This document shows, piece after piece, positions 1 to 7,208 of a stretch of 64,000 nt of DNA (position 1 is the stretch's first letter; each line of letters starts with the position of its first letter). The position numbers were made by a program, and so were the translations under genes. Below the pieces are notes generated by a model. It did no database searches, was not told the origin of the DNA, and saw only the letters and a program-made list of their open reading frames with translations. This stretch comes from Mycolicibacterium sp. CR10 (GTDB lineage: Bacteria > Actinomycetota > Actinomycetes > Mycobacteriales > Mycobacteriaceae). The DNA lies in assembly GCF_005222675.1 (NCBI RefSeq), contig NZ_STGE01000002.1, positions 62,001 to 126,000 of the forward strand. Reading direction: 5' to 3'.

Positions 1-152
1 CTCTGCGACTAGACGATGTTCGGGTGATTCCGACGGGGTTCGAGGCGCATAACGACGGAACCACGTACCGGTTATCCCAGACCGAGTTGGTGGTGATCGC
101 CGGCGAAGCCCTGCAGAGTCGCGACGCGATCGTGGAGTACCGGGCGGGCTGA
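1..152 (+). CDS. C-terminal fragment of an unidentified protein
   Basis: An open frame enters from the left edge (frame starting at base 3) and stops at the TGA at 150-152, giving the last 49 residues of a protein. The visible part has alternating hydrophobic and charged residues and no motif I recognise. The gene start lies outside the window, so neither family nor function can be judged. It converges on the minus-strand gene at 314-721. Confidence 0.45.
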   Translation, partial: LRLDDVRVIPTGFEAHNDGTTYRLSQTELVVIAGEALQSRDAIVEYRAG

Positions 153-313
153 TCTCGCGTCGATGTTTCGTGCCCTATGTGCGGCTTCTACCAACTCACA
201 GCGGAGCTGCGCCGCCCCTGAGTCCCGCCGGCATAGGCGGCGAGGTTCTGTGGAGACCGCCCGGCCTGTCAGCGCGTGCCACGCCACCGGGTCCCGGCTG
301 CCGAATTCATCAC

Positions 314-721
314 CTAGCCAAGGTATTCGAACGCGTCCCCGCCGGGCCGCCACACCACCAGGCTGCCGTCGGCGAAATCAGACAGCATGGCGATCTCCGG
401 ACCGACGAGGTCCGCGATGGTGGGCCGCAACACCAAAGCGCGCAGCGCGAACTCGATCCGGATGCCTTTTTGGGGAGCTTCGGATGTCGCGGCGACACGA
501 TCGTGAATCAGTGAGCGCAGCGCGTCGGCGTACCCCAGGGTCCCGTCTGAGACCGGTCCACCAGGGGTTTCGACCACGGGCATCACGTAGCAGCTGAGTA
601 CCGGGTCGCCCTGTGCGTCGTCGGAGTCGAAACGCAGCTGGACATAGTCCATGACGAATTGAACCGAATGCAGCCGACATCCGACGAGCCTGGAGACAAG
701 GTCGTTGAACACGTAGTCCAT
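314..721 (-). CDS. Conserved hypothetical protein, 135 aa
   Basis: I start this gene at the ATG at 721 (protein begins MDYVFNDLVS). The frame stays open 34 codons further upstream, but that part is Arg-rich and unlike the rest. The predicted protein is soluble, with two stretches of alternating hydrophobic residues (about 5-30 and 95-125) and no signal peptide or membrane segment. No catalytic motif is visible. The residues near the N-terminus suggest a small beta-rich domain, but I do not recognise the family. It stands alone, convergent with the fragment on its left and followed upstream by about 350 bp without a clear gene. Confidence 0.55.
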   Translation of the reverse strand: MDYVFNDLVSRLVGCRLHSVQFVMDYVQLRFDSDDAQGDPVLSCYVMPVVETPGGPVSDGTLGYADALRSLIHDRVAATSEAPQKGIRIEFALRALVLRPTIADLVGPEIAMLSDFADGSLVVWRPGGDAFEYLG

Positions 722-1070
722 CTGCGAGAGTCCGCCTCGAAGTAGAGGCCGATCGATGGGCACGCGCAATCTGACGACCCTAGATCCCCCCAATCGTGGG
801 CACACAGACGAACGGTGACGCATCGACCGGCGGTGCTTGTCGATCGTTCAGTCGTGAATCCGCGGCGCTGGTTTATTCAAGCCGTGGCCACCGATATTAA
901 CCAACCGCACGTCACGCGCGCACATCGTCTCGGGCTTTCGGTTTGCGATCGCGGACGCCACCCATTCGTCCCTCGTGCCCGCGGCGCAAAGCTCACCAGA
1001 CCCGCGGCGTGAGGACACGCGGGGCTTTCATCGCCGCTGAATGCGCGGTGACCTGCGGTAACCTCATCCC

Positions 1071-1424
1071 GTGACGTCCCGCAGCGCTCCTCGAGCGGTC
1101 AGGTACGCGCGTCGCCGAAGGCGGCGGATGGCTCTGAAAGTGCACGACCTCACCGAGGCACAGTGGTCCGCTCTCAAGTCAGCCTGGGGTGGTTGTGCGT
1201 ACTGCGGGGCCGCCGGGACGCCGCTGCAGAAAGACTGTGTTCTCGCGATCTCGCGCGGTGGCCGCTATGAGCTCGCCAACGTGGTGCCCAGCTGCCGCTC
1301 CTGCAACACCAGCAAATGCAATTCCGAGGTGACGACCTGGATGCGGCGCAAGAAGCTGGACGAGCGGGATTTCCTGGTCCGCTACAACGCGATCAGTCGG
1401 GCTCTCCACGCCGATCCCGACTGA
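1071..1424 (+). CDS. HNH endonuclease-fold protein
   Basis: A small zinc-binding HNH-type protein. Two CxxC knuckles (C42/C45 and C75/C78 from the GTG start) flank a central part with a KDCVLAISRGG segment and a following N70, the layout of the beta-beta-alpha-metal fold. The first catalytic His, usually in a DHxxP context, is replaced by C56, so nuclease activity is uncertain and the fold may be used for DNA binding only. The GTG at 1071 gives an Arg-rich N-terminus of 19 residues. The ATG at 1128 (MALKVHDLTE), with GAAGG upstream, is an equally good start. The gene is free-standing and ends 7 bp from the convergent lipoprotein gene. Confidence 0.7.
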   Translation: MTSRSAPRAVRYARRRRRRMALKVHDLTEAQWSALKSAWGGCAYCGAAGTPLQKDCVLAISRGGRYELANVVPSCRSCNTSKCNSEVTTWMRRKKLDERDFLVRYNAISRALHADPD

Positions 1425-1431
1425 TCTTCTC

Positions 1432-2739
1432 TCACCTGGTGGTCGTCGGAGTCGGCGGAGGCGCCAGCGACAGCCCGGCGTAAATCTCGTCCAGCAGCGG
1501 CGCAAGCATGGCCTGAGCCGTGGTATTGCCTTCTGGCGACAGCGTCAGATTCGTCCAGATCACCAGCGTCACATCGTTATCCGGGTCATAGCCCATGAAC
1601 GAGTTGAACCCGGGCATCTCACCGCCGTGGTAATACATCGCGGCGTTCGGACCGAACCGCTGATAGGTGATCCCATATCCGTACTTCTGCCCGTCGGGCA
1701 CGTCGGGGTCCTCGTCCTGCAAGCTGGTCAACCACTGCTCATGGAAGTCGGCATTGAAGACCTTGCCCGAGACCAGTGCCTGCATCCAGGTGTAGAGGTC
1801 GGCGGCGGTGGAGATCGCGCCGCCGGCGGCCGTGGCGTACGAGGAATTCTGGTGGGTGTAGTCGACGGGTTGCAAAGCTCCGGAGCGTGCGGCGGCCGAC
1901 ACGTCGGCGGGATACGGATCGTCGGCGAGCGCATAGATGCTGCCGCCGTACATGTATCCGTGTGAATAGGGCGTAGGGAGCGACGTGTCGTCGGCGGCGG
2001 GCAGCGACGTGTGCTCGAGCCCGAACGGGACGAACAGCCTTTCCTCGAACTGTTGGGACAGTGGGCGTCCGCCGGCCTTCTCGGCGATCAGCCCCAACAA
2101 CATGTAGTTGGTGTTGTTGTACTCATAGGAGGCGTCCGGCGCGAACTGCGGCGAGTGCCGGAACGCGATGGCCAACACTTCCTGCGGCGTCCAGGCCTTT
2201 GACGGCTCGGCATCCATCGCTGCGGCGAGCCCGGGGTCGGCCGTGTACCCGTAGAGACCGCTGCGCATCTTGAGAAGCTCTGCAACAGTGATGTTCTCAC
2301 CGTTCGGCACGCCGGGTACGTACGACGAGACGGGGTCGCTGAACTTCAGCTTGCCGTCCTGAGCGAGCAGCACGATCAGGGCGCCTGTCATGGTTTTGGT
2401 GTTCGAGGCGATCCGGAAATGGGTGTCCGGCGCCGGTGGCGTCGATGCCCCGATCTCGGTGGTACCGAACCCCACGTCGAAATTTCCCTGAGGGGTGCGC
2501 AGCAACACCATCGCCCCGGGCACATCCAACTTCTCGGCGACGGAAGTGACGACGGCCCGAAACGCTTCCGGATCAATGCTGTTCAACGCCGACCCGGTGG
2601 GGGCCGCGGTGAGCGCAGTGGTGATCGGCGCGGACGATGCGGTGGTCGGCTCGCTGGTGGTACTGCAACTCGATATCACCGTCGCCAGGCACGCGGCAAG
2701 CACGGCGTTGCGCGCGAAGCGCTCTCGGTTCACCATCAT
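1432..2739 (-). CDS. Beta-lactamase-family serine hydrolase lipoprotein
   Basis: A class C beta-lactamase / D-Ala-D-Ala carboxypeptidase fold protein of 435 aa. The start at 2739 places a lipoprotein signal peptide first, with lipobox VISSC and lipidated C25. A Ser/Thr/Pro-rich linker leads to the catalytic domain (about 55-420). The SxxK motif is S112-NTK, the tyrosine motif is Y207-N-N, and an HGG triad (YYHGGEMPG) stands near residue 368 in place of KTG. It should sit outside the membrane and act on peptidoglycan peptides, small esters or peptides; the substrate cannot be told from sequence. The open frame extends 67 codons upstream but has no signal peptide there. It is divergent from the Ddn-type gene at 2832. 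Confidence 0.82.
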   Translation of the reverse strand: MMVNRERFARNAVLAACLATVISSCSTTSEPTTASSAPITTALTAAPTGSALNSIDPEAFRAVVTSVAEKLDVPGAMVLLRTPQGNFDVGFGTTEIGASTPPAPDTHFRIASNTKTMTGALIVLLAQDGKLKFSDPVSSYVPGVPNGENITVAELLKMRSGLYGYTADPGLAAAMDAEPSKAWTPQEVLAIAFRHSPQFAPDASYEYNNTNYMLLGLIAEKAGGRPLSQQFEERLFVPFGLEHTSLPAADDTSLPTPYSHGYMYGGSIYALADDPYPADVSAAARSGALQPVDYTHQNSSYATAAGGAISTAADLYTWMQALVSGKVFNADFHEQWLTSLQDEDPDVPDGQKYGYGITYQRFGPNAAMYYHGGEMPGFNSFMGYDPDNDVTLVIWTNLTLSPEGNTTAQAMLAPLLDEIYAGLSLAPPPTPTTTR

Positions 2740-2831
2740 CGTGACCAACACCGCCTCTGGGTGGAAATCTGCGTGCCCGAACCCTAGCCCCGTCCGCCAT
2801 CGGCGATCAACGTTGGCGGTAGATTTCCTTG

Positions 2832-3326
2832 GTGCCTTTGCGATACGTGGATCCCGACAAGAAGCGCGGCCGCTTGTATCAGGGGGGTGTCCGCTTCGGA
2901 CGGTCGAAGGTAGGTCAGTTCGTCGCGCGTCACATCGCACGTCGCACCGATCCCTACTTGTTCCGCCTCACCGGGGGTCGGGTGAACATGGGTCCGATTA
3001 TCAACGCGCCACTCGTCTCGACCGGGGCGAAGTCCGGCCAGAGACGCGAAGTCCAGCTGACGTACTTCAACGACGGTCCCGACGTCATCCTGCTGGCGTC
3101 GAACTACGGCGGGACCAAACACCCGCAGTGGTACCACAATCTGAAAGCCAACCCCGATTGCCATTTCGGCGGGGAGAAGTTCACTGCCACGCAGGTCTGC
3201 GACCCCGACGAATACTCGCGGCTGTTCCGGAACGCCGAGCGGGTCTACGCCGGGTACCGCGACTACACCGCCAAGACGGCCCCAGTCGGTCGGCAGATTC
3301 CCATCTTCAGACTGAGACCGCGGTAG
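2832..3326 (+). CDS. Ddn-type F420-dependent nitroreductase family protein
   Basis: This 164-aa protein belongs to the deazaflavin-dependent nitroreductase family (DUF385; Ddn is the M. tuberculosis member that activates pretomanid). Diagnostic stretches are the central TTGAKSG-like segment (APLVSTGAKSGQRREVQLTY), the ASNYGGTKHPQWYHNL block that binds F420 phosphate and the deazaflavin, and the closing PVGRQIPIFRL. Members reduce quinones, enones or nitro compounds with F420H2. I choose GTG at 2832 because family members begin close to PLRYVDP; a TTG codon lies directly before it. The N-terminus is basic, as in membrane-associated members. It is divergent from the lipoprotein gene and convergent with the small secreted gene at 3349. 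Confidence 0.8.
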   Translation: MPLRYVDPDKKRGRLYQGGVRFGRSKVGQFVARHIARRTDPYLFRLTGGRVNMGPIINAPLVSTGAKSGQRREVQLTYFNDGPDVILLASNYGGTKHPQWYHNLKANPDCHFGGEKFTATQVCDPDEYSRLFRNAERVYAGYRDYTAKTAPVGRQIPIFRLRPR

Positions 3327-3348
3327 CGGGAGTCGGCGAAGCTGCCCT

Positions 3349-3645
3349 CTAGTTGCACCCGCCGGCGTTGACCCACCTGCCGTTGTAGCTGACGCATCCG
3401 GTCACGTTCGGCGGCGGCGGCGGGTCGTACGGCATCGGGGCGTAGTAGCCGGGCGGTGGCACGTAAGGGGCGACCACGTCGGCGAGGTTGGCACAGCCGC
3501 TCACCTGGACCCTTCGACCGGCGCTGGCACAGACATCGGCGTTCGCCACGCCGGTCGGCGCGATGATGAGAATCGCGCCCGGGATTGCAGCGATGGCCAG
3601 TGCGCTTGCTGCCGTCGCGACCAGTGACCGCTTCCATTGAGTCAT
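3349..3645 (-). CDS. Small secreted Pro/Tyr-rich protein
   Basis: A 98-aa exported protein. The ATG at 3645 follows a good GGAGAT ribosome-binding site. Residues 1-37 form a Sec signal peptide ending ANA-DV. The mature part has four Cys (CASAGRR, SGCANL, VTGCVSY and the terminal GGC), enough for two disulfides, and a Pro/Tyr-rich middle (VPPPGYYAPMPYDPPPPP). The first frame codon is 11 bp after the haemophore-type gene at 3657-4037, so the two are almost certainly one transcript. I do not recognise a named family. Its position suggests a cell-wall partner of the haem-binding protein; that is inference. Confidence 0.72.
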   Translation of the reverse strand: MTQWKRSLVATAASALAIAAIPGAILIIAPTGVANADVCASAGRRVQVSGCANLADVVAPYVPPPGYYAPMPYDPPPPPNVTGCVSYNGRWVNAGGCN

Positions 3646-3656
3646 GTCGGTATCTC

Positions 3657-4037
3657 CTATGAACCCAGGGGTGCTTCGGCGAGATCGCAACGGCTGCGCA
3701 GATCGGCGAGGGGTTGGCGGATTCCGTTGATCTCGTTCTGGACCTGCGGATTTGCGTCCATGTAGGTCTGGACGCGCCCGCGGATCTCCTCGTTCGGCAG
3801 GCCCCGGAGGCTGGTGAAGAAGTTGTTGACGTCGGGGTGGGTGAACAAGTACACGCCCATCGCCGTACCGACGGTGCCGGACGCCGTTGCCAGGTCGCCA
3901 GCCGTGCAGTTGGGCGACGGCGGCGGCGCGGGGGGCGCGGGTTGGGCAGAGGCAAGCGAGGCGCCACCGAACAGCGTGAGGCCGGCACCGATCACCCCGA
4001 TTACTGCGCTGCGACGAACCTGTCCTGACACCTTCAT
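3657..4037 (-). CDS. Haemophore-type secreted haem-binding protein (MHB domain)
   Basis: A 126-aa secreted protein. The start at 4037 (MKVSGQVRR) has the strong site GAGGAGAT just upstream. A signal peptide ends near ASLASA-QP (about 31), a Pro/Ala linker follows, and the rest is an all-alpha domain with two conserved Cys (C44 in PNCTAGDL and C117 in SRCDLAE). This layout matches the mycobacterial haemophore haem-binding domain typified by Rv0203, which carries haem to MmpL3/MmpL11 in M. tuberculosis. Helical segments such as FFTSLRGLPNEEIRGRVQTYMDANPQVQNEI fit. The gene leads a two-gene unit with the small secreted protein. Haem binding is inferred from the family. Confidence 0.75.
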   Translation of the reverse strand: MKVSGQVRRSAVIGVIGAGLTLFGGASLASAQPAPPAPPPSPNCTAGDLATASGTVGTAMGVYLFTHPDVNNFFTSLRGLPNEEIRGRVQTYMDANPQVQNEINGIRQPLADLRSRCDLAEAPLGS

Positions 4038-4170
4038 GAGATCTCCTCCACTCGGTGGTCTGTCGACCATCGGCCCAGCAAGCTAACCACATCGACAGCG
4101 CGAACTATCCCGAGTGGAAGCGGCAGTGCAGTCGGGACTTCAGCCCGTGAAACCCGTAGCCGACGAGCCG

Positions 4171-4608
4171 TCAGCTTTTCGTGAGCTCCTCGGCGAGCAT
4201 CACGATGATCCCGCTGGGACCGCGGACATACGAGAGTCGGTAAATGCCCTTGTAGTCGGCCACGCCGCGAAGCGGGTGGCATCCATGTTTCGCGGCTGCG
4301 TCGAGAGCTTCGTCGATGTCGTCAACGGAAAAGGCCACGCGGTGCATGCCGATCTCGTTCGGAAGGGTCGGGGTCGAGGGGATCGCCGGGGGGTGCATGT
4401 ATTCGAAGAGCTCGATGCGACCGTTACCGTCCGGCGTCTCGAGCATCGCAATATTGGCGTGGTTGCCGTCGAGACCAACGGCAATGTCGGTCCACTCGCC
4501 GCTGACCGTGTCACGCCCGACGACTGTGAGACCAAGGTCGGTGAAGAACGCGATTGCGGCCTCCAGGTCATCTACTGCGATGCCGACGTTCTCGAGTTTT
4601 ACGGCCAT
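4171..4608 (-). CDS. VOC / glyoxalase-fold protein
   Basis: A 145-aa protein of the vicinal-oxygen-chelate superfamily, with two beta-alpha-beta-beta-beta modules: residues 1-70 (KLENVGIAVDDLEAAIAFFTDLG) and 85-140 (MHRVAFSVDDIDEALDAAAKHG, ending RGPSGIIVMLAEEL). Likely metal ligands are H87 and the Glu near the C-terminus, with another Glu in RIELFEY; the first-module His is replaced by V8 (NVGIAV), so metal binding may be incomplete. Family members include glyoxalases, ring-cleaving dioxygenases and thiol transferases, and the substrate here is unknown. The gene is monocistronic and lies 62 bp from the VapC stop. Confidence 0.75.
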   Translation of the reverse strand: MAVKLENVGIAVDDLEAAIAFFTDLGLTVVGRDTVSGEWTDIAVGLDGNHANIAMLETPDGNGRIELFEYMHPPAIPSTPTLPNEIGMHRVAFSVDDIDEALDAAAKHGCHPLRGVADYKGIYRLSYVRGPSGIIVMLAEELTKS

Positions 4609-4670
4609 GCGTTAAACGCTAAAGGCGGACAGCGTACGAAGAAGACCCGCCGGCCACACGCCACACAACG

Positions 4671-5099
4671 TCAACCTCCAGCCGCGAGCACCTCGGTAAC
4701 AACACCCAACGCCTCGTAGGTGGACCTGGCACGGGCGTCCCTCGTGGCCAAGACAACGCCATGCTCGCGCGCTGCCAACGCGACCAAAGCGTCGTACGTC
4801 GCACCTCCGGCGATCCCTCGCCGGGCGAACTCGCGATGCGCGGATCTCGAGGCACGGGCACCGAGTTGCAACGACGCGGCGAAGTTCCCATCGATCAACG
4901 CCACCGCATCGGCAGCGGCCACGCGAGCGTCGCCGGGCAGCCGAGTGAGGACCGAGTACGTCTCCGTCAGGGCGTGCCCGCAGAGACCCAGTGTTCGATT
5001 CTCGGCCCACGCAGCGACCATCGCGTGGTGTCGGTGCGACGCCATTACCAGCGGGACTGCGACACTGGTGTCGACCGCAGTCACGGACACCGCTGTCAA
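4671..5099 (-). CDS. vapC: VapC-family PIN-domain toxin
   Basis: A 142-aa PIN-domain ribonuclease, normally cutting tRNA or rRNA when freed from its antitoxin. The acidic active-site residues are visible: D10 in AVDTSVAV, the Glu in LTETYSVL, the Asp in ATYDALVA and the Asp in LATRDARA. Length is typical for VapC. The start overlaps the upstream antitoxin stop by four bases, so the two are translationally coupled. In M. tuberculosis a vapBC pair (Rv1113-Rv1114) also lies beside ychF, so this pair may be an old resident of the locus. Confidence 0.85.
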   Translation of the reverse strand: MTAVSVTAVDTSVAVPLVMASHRHHAMVAAWAENRTLGLCGHALTETYSVLTRLPGDARVAAADAVALIDGNFAASLQLGARASRSAHREFARRGIAGGATYDALVALAAREHGVVLATRDARARSTYEALGVVTEVLAAGG

Positions 5100-5335
5100 C
5101 GTCGTCCCGAGTCGATCAGCGCGAACATCATCTCGTCGCTGACTTCAGTGTCTGCGCGGGCGACCAGACGTCCGTTGGCATCTCGTTCGACCCGAGCAGT
5201 TCTGCCGCCCGGGGTGATCTGCAATCCACCGCCGTATGCCGAGACATCGACCCTTGATCCAGGGGTCAGCCCCAGCGCGTCGCGCAGCTGCTTGGGCAAG
5301 ACGATACGGCCGCCGGAATCGATGACAGCTTCCAT
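5096..5335 (-). CDS. vapB: VapB antitoxin, AbrB/SpoVT-type DNA-binding
   Basis: A 79-aa antitoxin. Residues 1-45 form a swapped-hairpin AbrB domain (IDSGGRIVLPKQLRDALGLTPGSRVDVSAYGGGLQI), which binds the operator. The C-terminal 30 residues (about 50-79) are the flexible toxin-binding tail. It is the first gene of the vapBC pair, with its stop inside the vapC start. As in related systems, the complex probably represses the promoter just upstream, between 5336 and 5400. Confidence 0.85.
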   Translation of the reverse strand: MEAVIDSGGRIVLPKQLRDALGLTPGSRVDVSAYGGGLQITPGGRTARVERDANGRLVARADTEVSDEMMFALIDSGRR

Positions 5336-5401
5336 GGGATTAGGCTACCAGTGAGATCCCATTCGCCCCGTCGGCGAGTCCGAGCCCTCCCGGATGGGGA
5401 A

Positions 5402-5430
5402 ACGTTGAACCCGAACTCGAGCACGTCGCG
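5402..5430 (+). repeat. Diverged copy of the ychF 3' end (att-like scar 1)
   Basis: These 29 bases match the 3' end of ychF at 10728-10756 with about four mismatches, in the same orientation. Read on the minus strand they encode RDVLEFGFNV, against GDVVEFRFNV at the YchF C-terminus, but without the stop. It is the most diverged of four such copies and the outermost on the left. I read it as an old attachment-site remnant. The span 5336-5497 around it holds no gene. Confidence 0.5.
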
Positions 5431-5497
5431 CTCGCCCAGCGCAGTCGCCCACGCCATCGTGATCGGGCACGGCAGAGGCTCCACCGACGGTATGACG

Positions 5498-5761
5498 TCA
5501 CCGATAAACGTCACGGCGATGCGCGATATGGATGACTCGCACAACAATTCGATCCTCGAAGATTGAGTAGATAACCCGGAACTCACCGCGCCGTGCCGAG
5601 TAGCGTCCGGCGAGTTGGTCGCGCAACGGCTTGCCGACGCGGTGCGGATTCTCCGCTAGCGGACCGCGAATGAACTCCCAGCAGGCGAGAGCCACGGCCT
5701 CGGGAAGTTCGTTGATGAGTGCCCTCTTGGCCGCCCCGGTCAGCTCGATGCGGCAGGTCAC
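5498..5761 (-). CDS. RelE/ParE-family toxin
   Basis: An 87-aa toxin of the RelE superfamily (mRNA interferase or gyrase-poison fold). The pattern is typical: a helical hairpin (TGAAKRALINELPEAVALACWEFI), PHRVGKPLRDQLAGRYSARRGEFRVIYSI, then the strand IVVRVIHIAHRRDVYR at the C-terminus. The basic residues R and K expected in the RNA-binding cleft are present (LAGRYSARRGEFR). The ATG overlaps the antitoxin stop by four bases. A second copy of the last codons (HRDVYR) occurs at 7125-7148. Confidence 0.85.
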   Translation of the reverse strand: MTCRIELTGAAKRALINELPEAVALACWEFIRGPLAENPHRVGKPLRDQLAGRYSARRGEFRVIYSIFEDRIVVRVIHIAHRRDVYR

Positions 5762-6036
5762 CGCGGCAGCCGCCCGGCGGCGCGCATCTCCTCGGTCACG
5801 TCGTCGAGTGTGTAGACCTGATCGCCGTCAACCTCGGCCTCGCGGATCTCATGAACCAGCTCCTGATCGCTCAGGATTGCCAACGTCTCCATGATCGCGT
5901 CGTAGTCGTCGGCGCTGAGAATCACCACTGCCCTGCGACCTTGCCGGGTGACCTCGATCCGCTGGTGCGTGCGCACGGCTTCGTCCACGAGCTTGGACAG
6001 GTTCGCGCGCACCTCCGCCAAAGGAAGCGTCGTCAT
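5758..6036 (-). CDS. Phd/YefM-family antitoxin
   Basis: A 92-aa antitoxin. Residues 1-50 match the Phd/YefM dimerisation and DNA-binding domain (LPLAEVRANLSKLVDEAVRTHQRIEVTRQGRRAVVILSADDYDAI). The C-terminal half (EIREAEVDGDQVYTLDDVTEEMRAAG) is the acidic toxin-wrapping part. It is co-transcribed with, and overlaps, the RelE-type toxin gene. The pair lies inside the repeat-bounded region 5402-7114 and is a plausible cargo or stabilising module of an integrated element. Confidence 0.85.
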   Translation of the reverse strand: MTTLPLAEVRANLSKLVDEAVRTHQRIEVTRQGRRAVVILSADDYDAIMETLAILSDQELVHEIREAEVDGDQVYTLDDVTEEMRAAGRLPR

Positions 6037-6098
6037 GTACAGAATTCTAGCGTGAATGGCGGCCGACCTTCCCCGCGACTTTCCGCTGGTTCACACGT

Positions 6099-6860
6099 TT
6101 ACGATCGACCCATCTGGTCCAACGCGACGCGCAGAGAGGTGCTGGGGATCTTGACCAGCCCGCCGTAAGGCTGATCCATTTCGAGCATCATGAAGATCGG
6201 GCCGGCAAGTGCAATCGCGGCGACCAACAATGCCGCGATCACGCTGGCGTTGCGCGGTGCGAACAGCCCGAAACTGGCAAAGATCACCGCTAGCCACGCC
6301 ACGACAACCACGAAGAATGCCCACGGGAATCGACTTTCGATCTGCCCGACGGTCGTCCAGCGCGACTCGGCAATCGTGTTGGTGCTCTCCAGCGCGTTCG
6401 ACCGAAGCCACTGCTGGCGCTCCGTCGGCGGCGACAGATCAAAAAGCTCTCGCTGAACCAAATTGATGCCAGCCCCACTGCTGAGCGCGGTCAGCGACAC
6501 CGCACCGCCTTCCTCCGGCCAGATCTGATGGATTCGTTGTGCAAGGAGATCCTTGGCCAACGCCCGTATTGGCGCGGTCTCCGGCCCATACTCGGCCAAC
6601 GTCCGATCAAGCATAATGAATTGCACTCCTGCACTACGTAACTCACTCTCTTTCTCTGCGAGCGAGCTGATGGAGGAGCCGGTGAGGAGGCCGAGCACCA
6701 CCGCCGACAGTGTCCCGAGCATGGCCATTATCGTCCTGATGGCATCGCGTGACTCCGGGCTTATATGGGGATCAGGAAGGACCTTCCCGAGAAACATCCC
6801 CAACATTGCGCCGCCGAAGATTATGGCGAAGACACCGACCCCGATCAGGACGTCTTTCAC
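6099..6860 (-). CDS. DUF4239-type membrane protein
   Basis: A 253-aa membrane protein. I start at GTG 6860 (MKDVLIGVGVFAII), preceded by GAGGGG; a longer open frame upstream is unlike a protein N-terminus. Membrane segments are near 3-23, 42-62, then a long soluble helical loop (65-180), then 185-205 and 210-230. This two-plus-two pattern with a central coiled domain is that of DUF4239 proteins, which are often found in mobile or defence-adjacent contexts in actinobacteria and have no assigned function. The gene is alone between the RelE pair and a 348-bp gap. Confidence 0.6.
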   Translation of the reverse strand: MKDVLIGVGVFAIIFGGAMLGMFLGKVLPDPHISPESRDAIRTIMAMLGTLSAVVLGLLTGSSISSLAEKESELRSAGVQFIMLDRTLAEYGPETAPIRALAKDLLAQRIHQIWPEEGGAVSLTALSSGAGINLVQRELFDLSPPTERQQWLRSNALESTNTIAESRWTTVGQIESRFPWAFFVVVVAWLAVIFASFGLFAPRNASVIAALLVAAIALAGPIFMMLEMDQPYGGLVKIPSTSLRVALDQMGRS

Positions 6861-7208
6861 GTGGCCCCTCGCTCTCCACCGCGAGAACGTCGAAGAGCGT
6901 CTGCGGTTGGCCGCCTCAACGTACTGCCTGGCGTTCGGCTTGTATGGGGATCGATGAGCTTGCGCTGGATGGCACCGGCAAAAGCTGTCAGGAAACCTCA
7001 GCCCAATCTCGGCTATTCCATACAGCGGGCCGCAAGCGCTTCCATCACAGTTGGCCGCAAGCGCTTGCAACCCCGTCACCCTGTCGACTCACACTTTGAA
7101 GCGGAACTCGACCAAGTTCCGTTGCCGATAAACGTCACGATGCACGGGTGAGCACCCAGGATGTCTGCAGCACGGCGAGCGTCGCCCATACGACTGCATC
7201 GCCGTCGA
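6861..7208. other. 348-bp gap with short direct repeats and a ychF-tail scar
   Basis: No gene is supported here. It holds a 14-bp direct repeat ggccgcaagcgctt at 7028-7041 and 7053-7066, the second copy extending into a perfect 12-bp palindrome (7057-7068). It also holds a ychF-tail copy (7096-7114) and, reading leftwards on the minus strand from about 7150, codons HRDVYR shared with the RelE toxin tail. The spacing of repeats next to the att-like core resembles arm-type integrase sites beside a core site; that is inference. Confidence 0.45.
7096..7114 (+). repeat. Copy of the ychF 3' end (att-like scar 2)
   Basis: The 19 bases ttgaagcggaactcgacca are identical to 10731-10749 inside ychF and lie in the same orientation. 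On the minus strand they encode LVEFRFKV followed by TGA, mimicking the YchF C-terminus VVEFRFNV with its stop. With the copies at 8093 and 10724 it bounds the segment carrying the epoxide-hydrolase-like gene. Confidence 0.65.

Noticed and set aside
824..1070. Possible small gene between the hypothetical gene and the HNH gene
   Set aside because: A 65-codon frame exists, but it has no ribosome-binding site and an Arg-rich, random-looking product.
6861..7079. N-terminal extension of the DUF4239 protein to 7079
   Set aside because: Its first 73 codons are Cys/Arg-rich and unlike a signal or soluble domain; GTG 6860 has a clear GAGGGG site.
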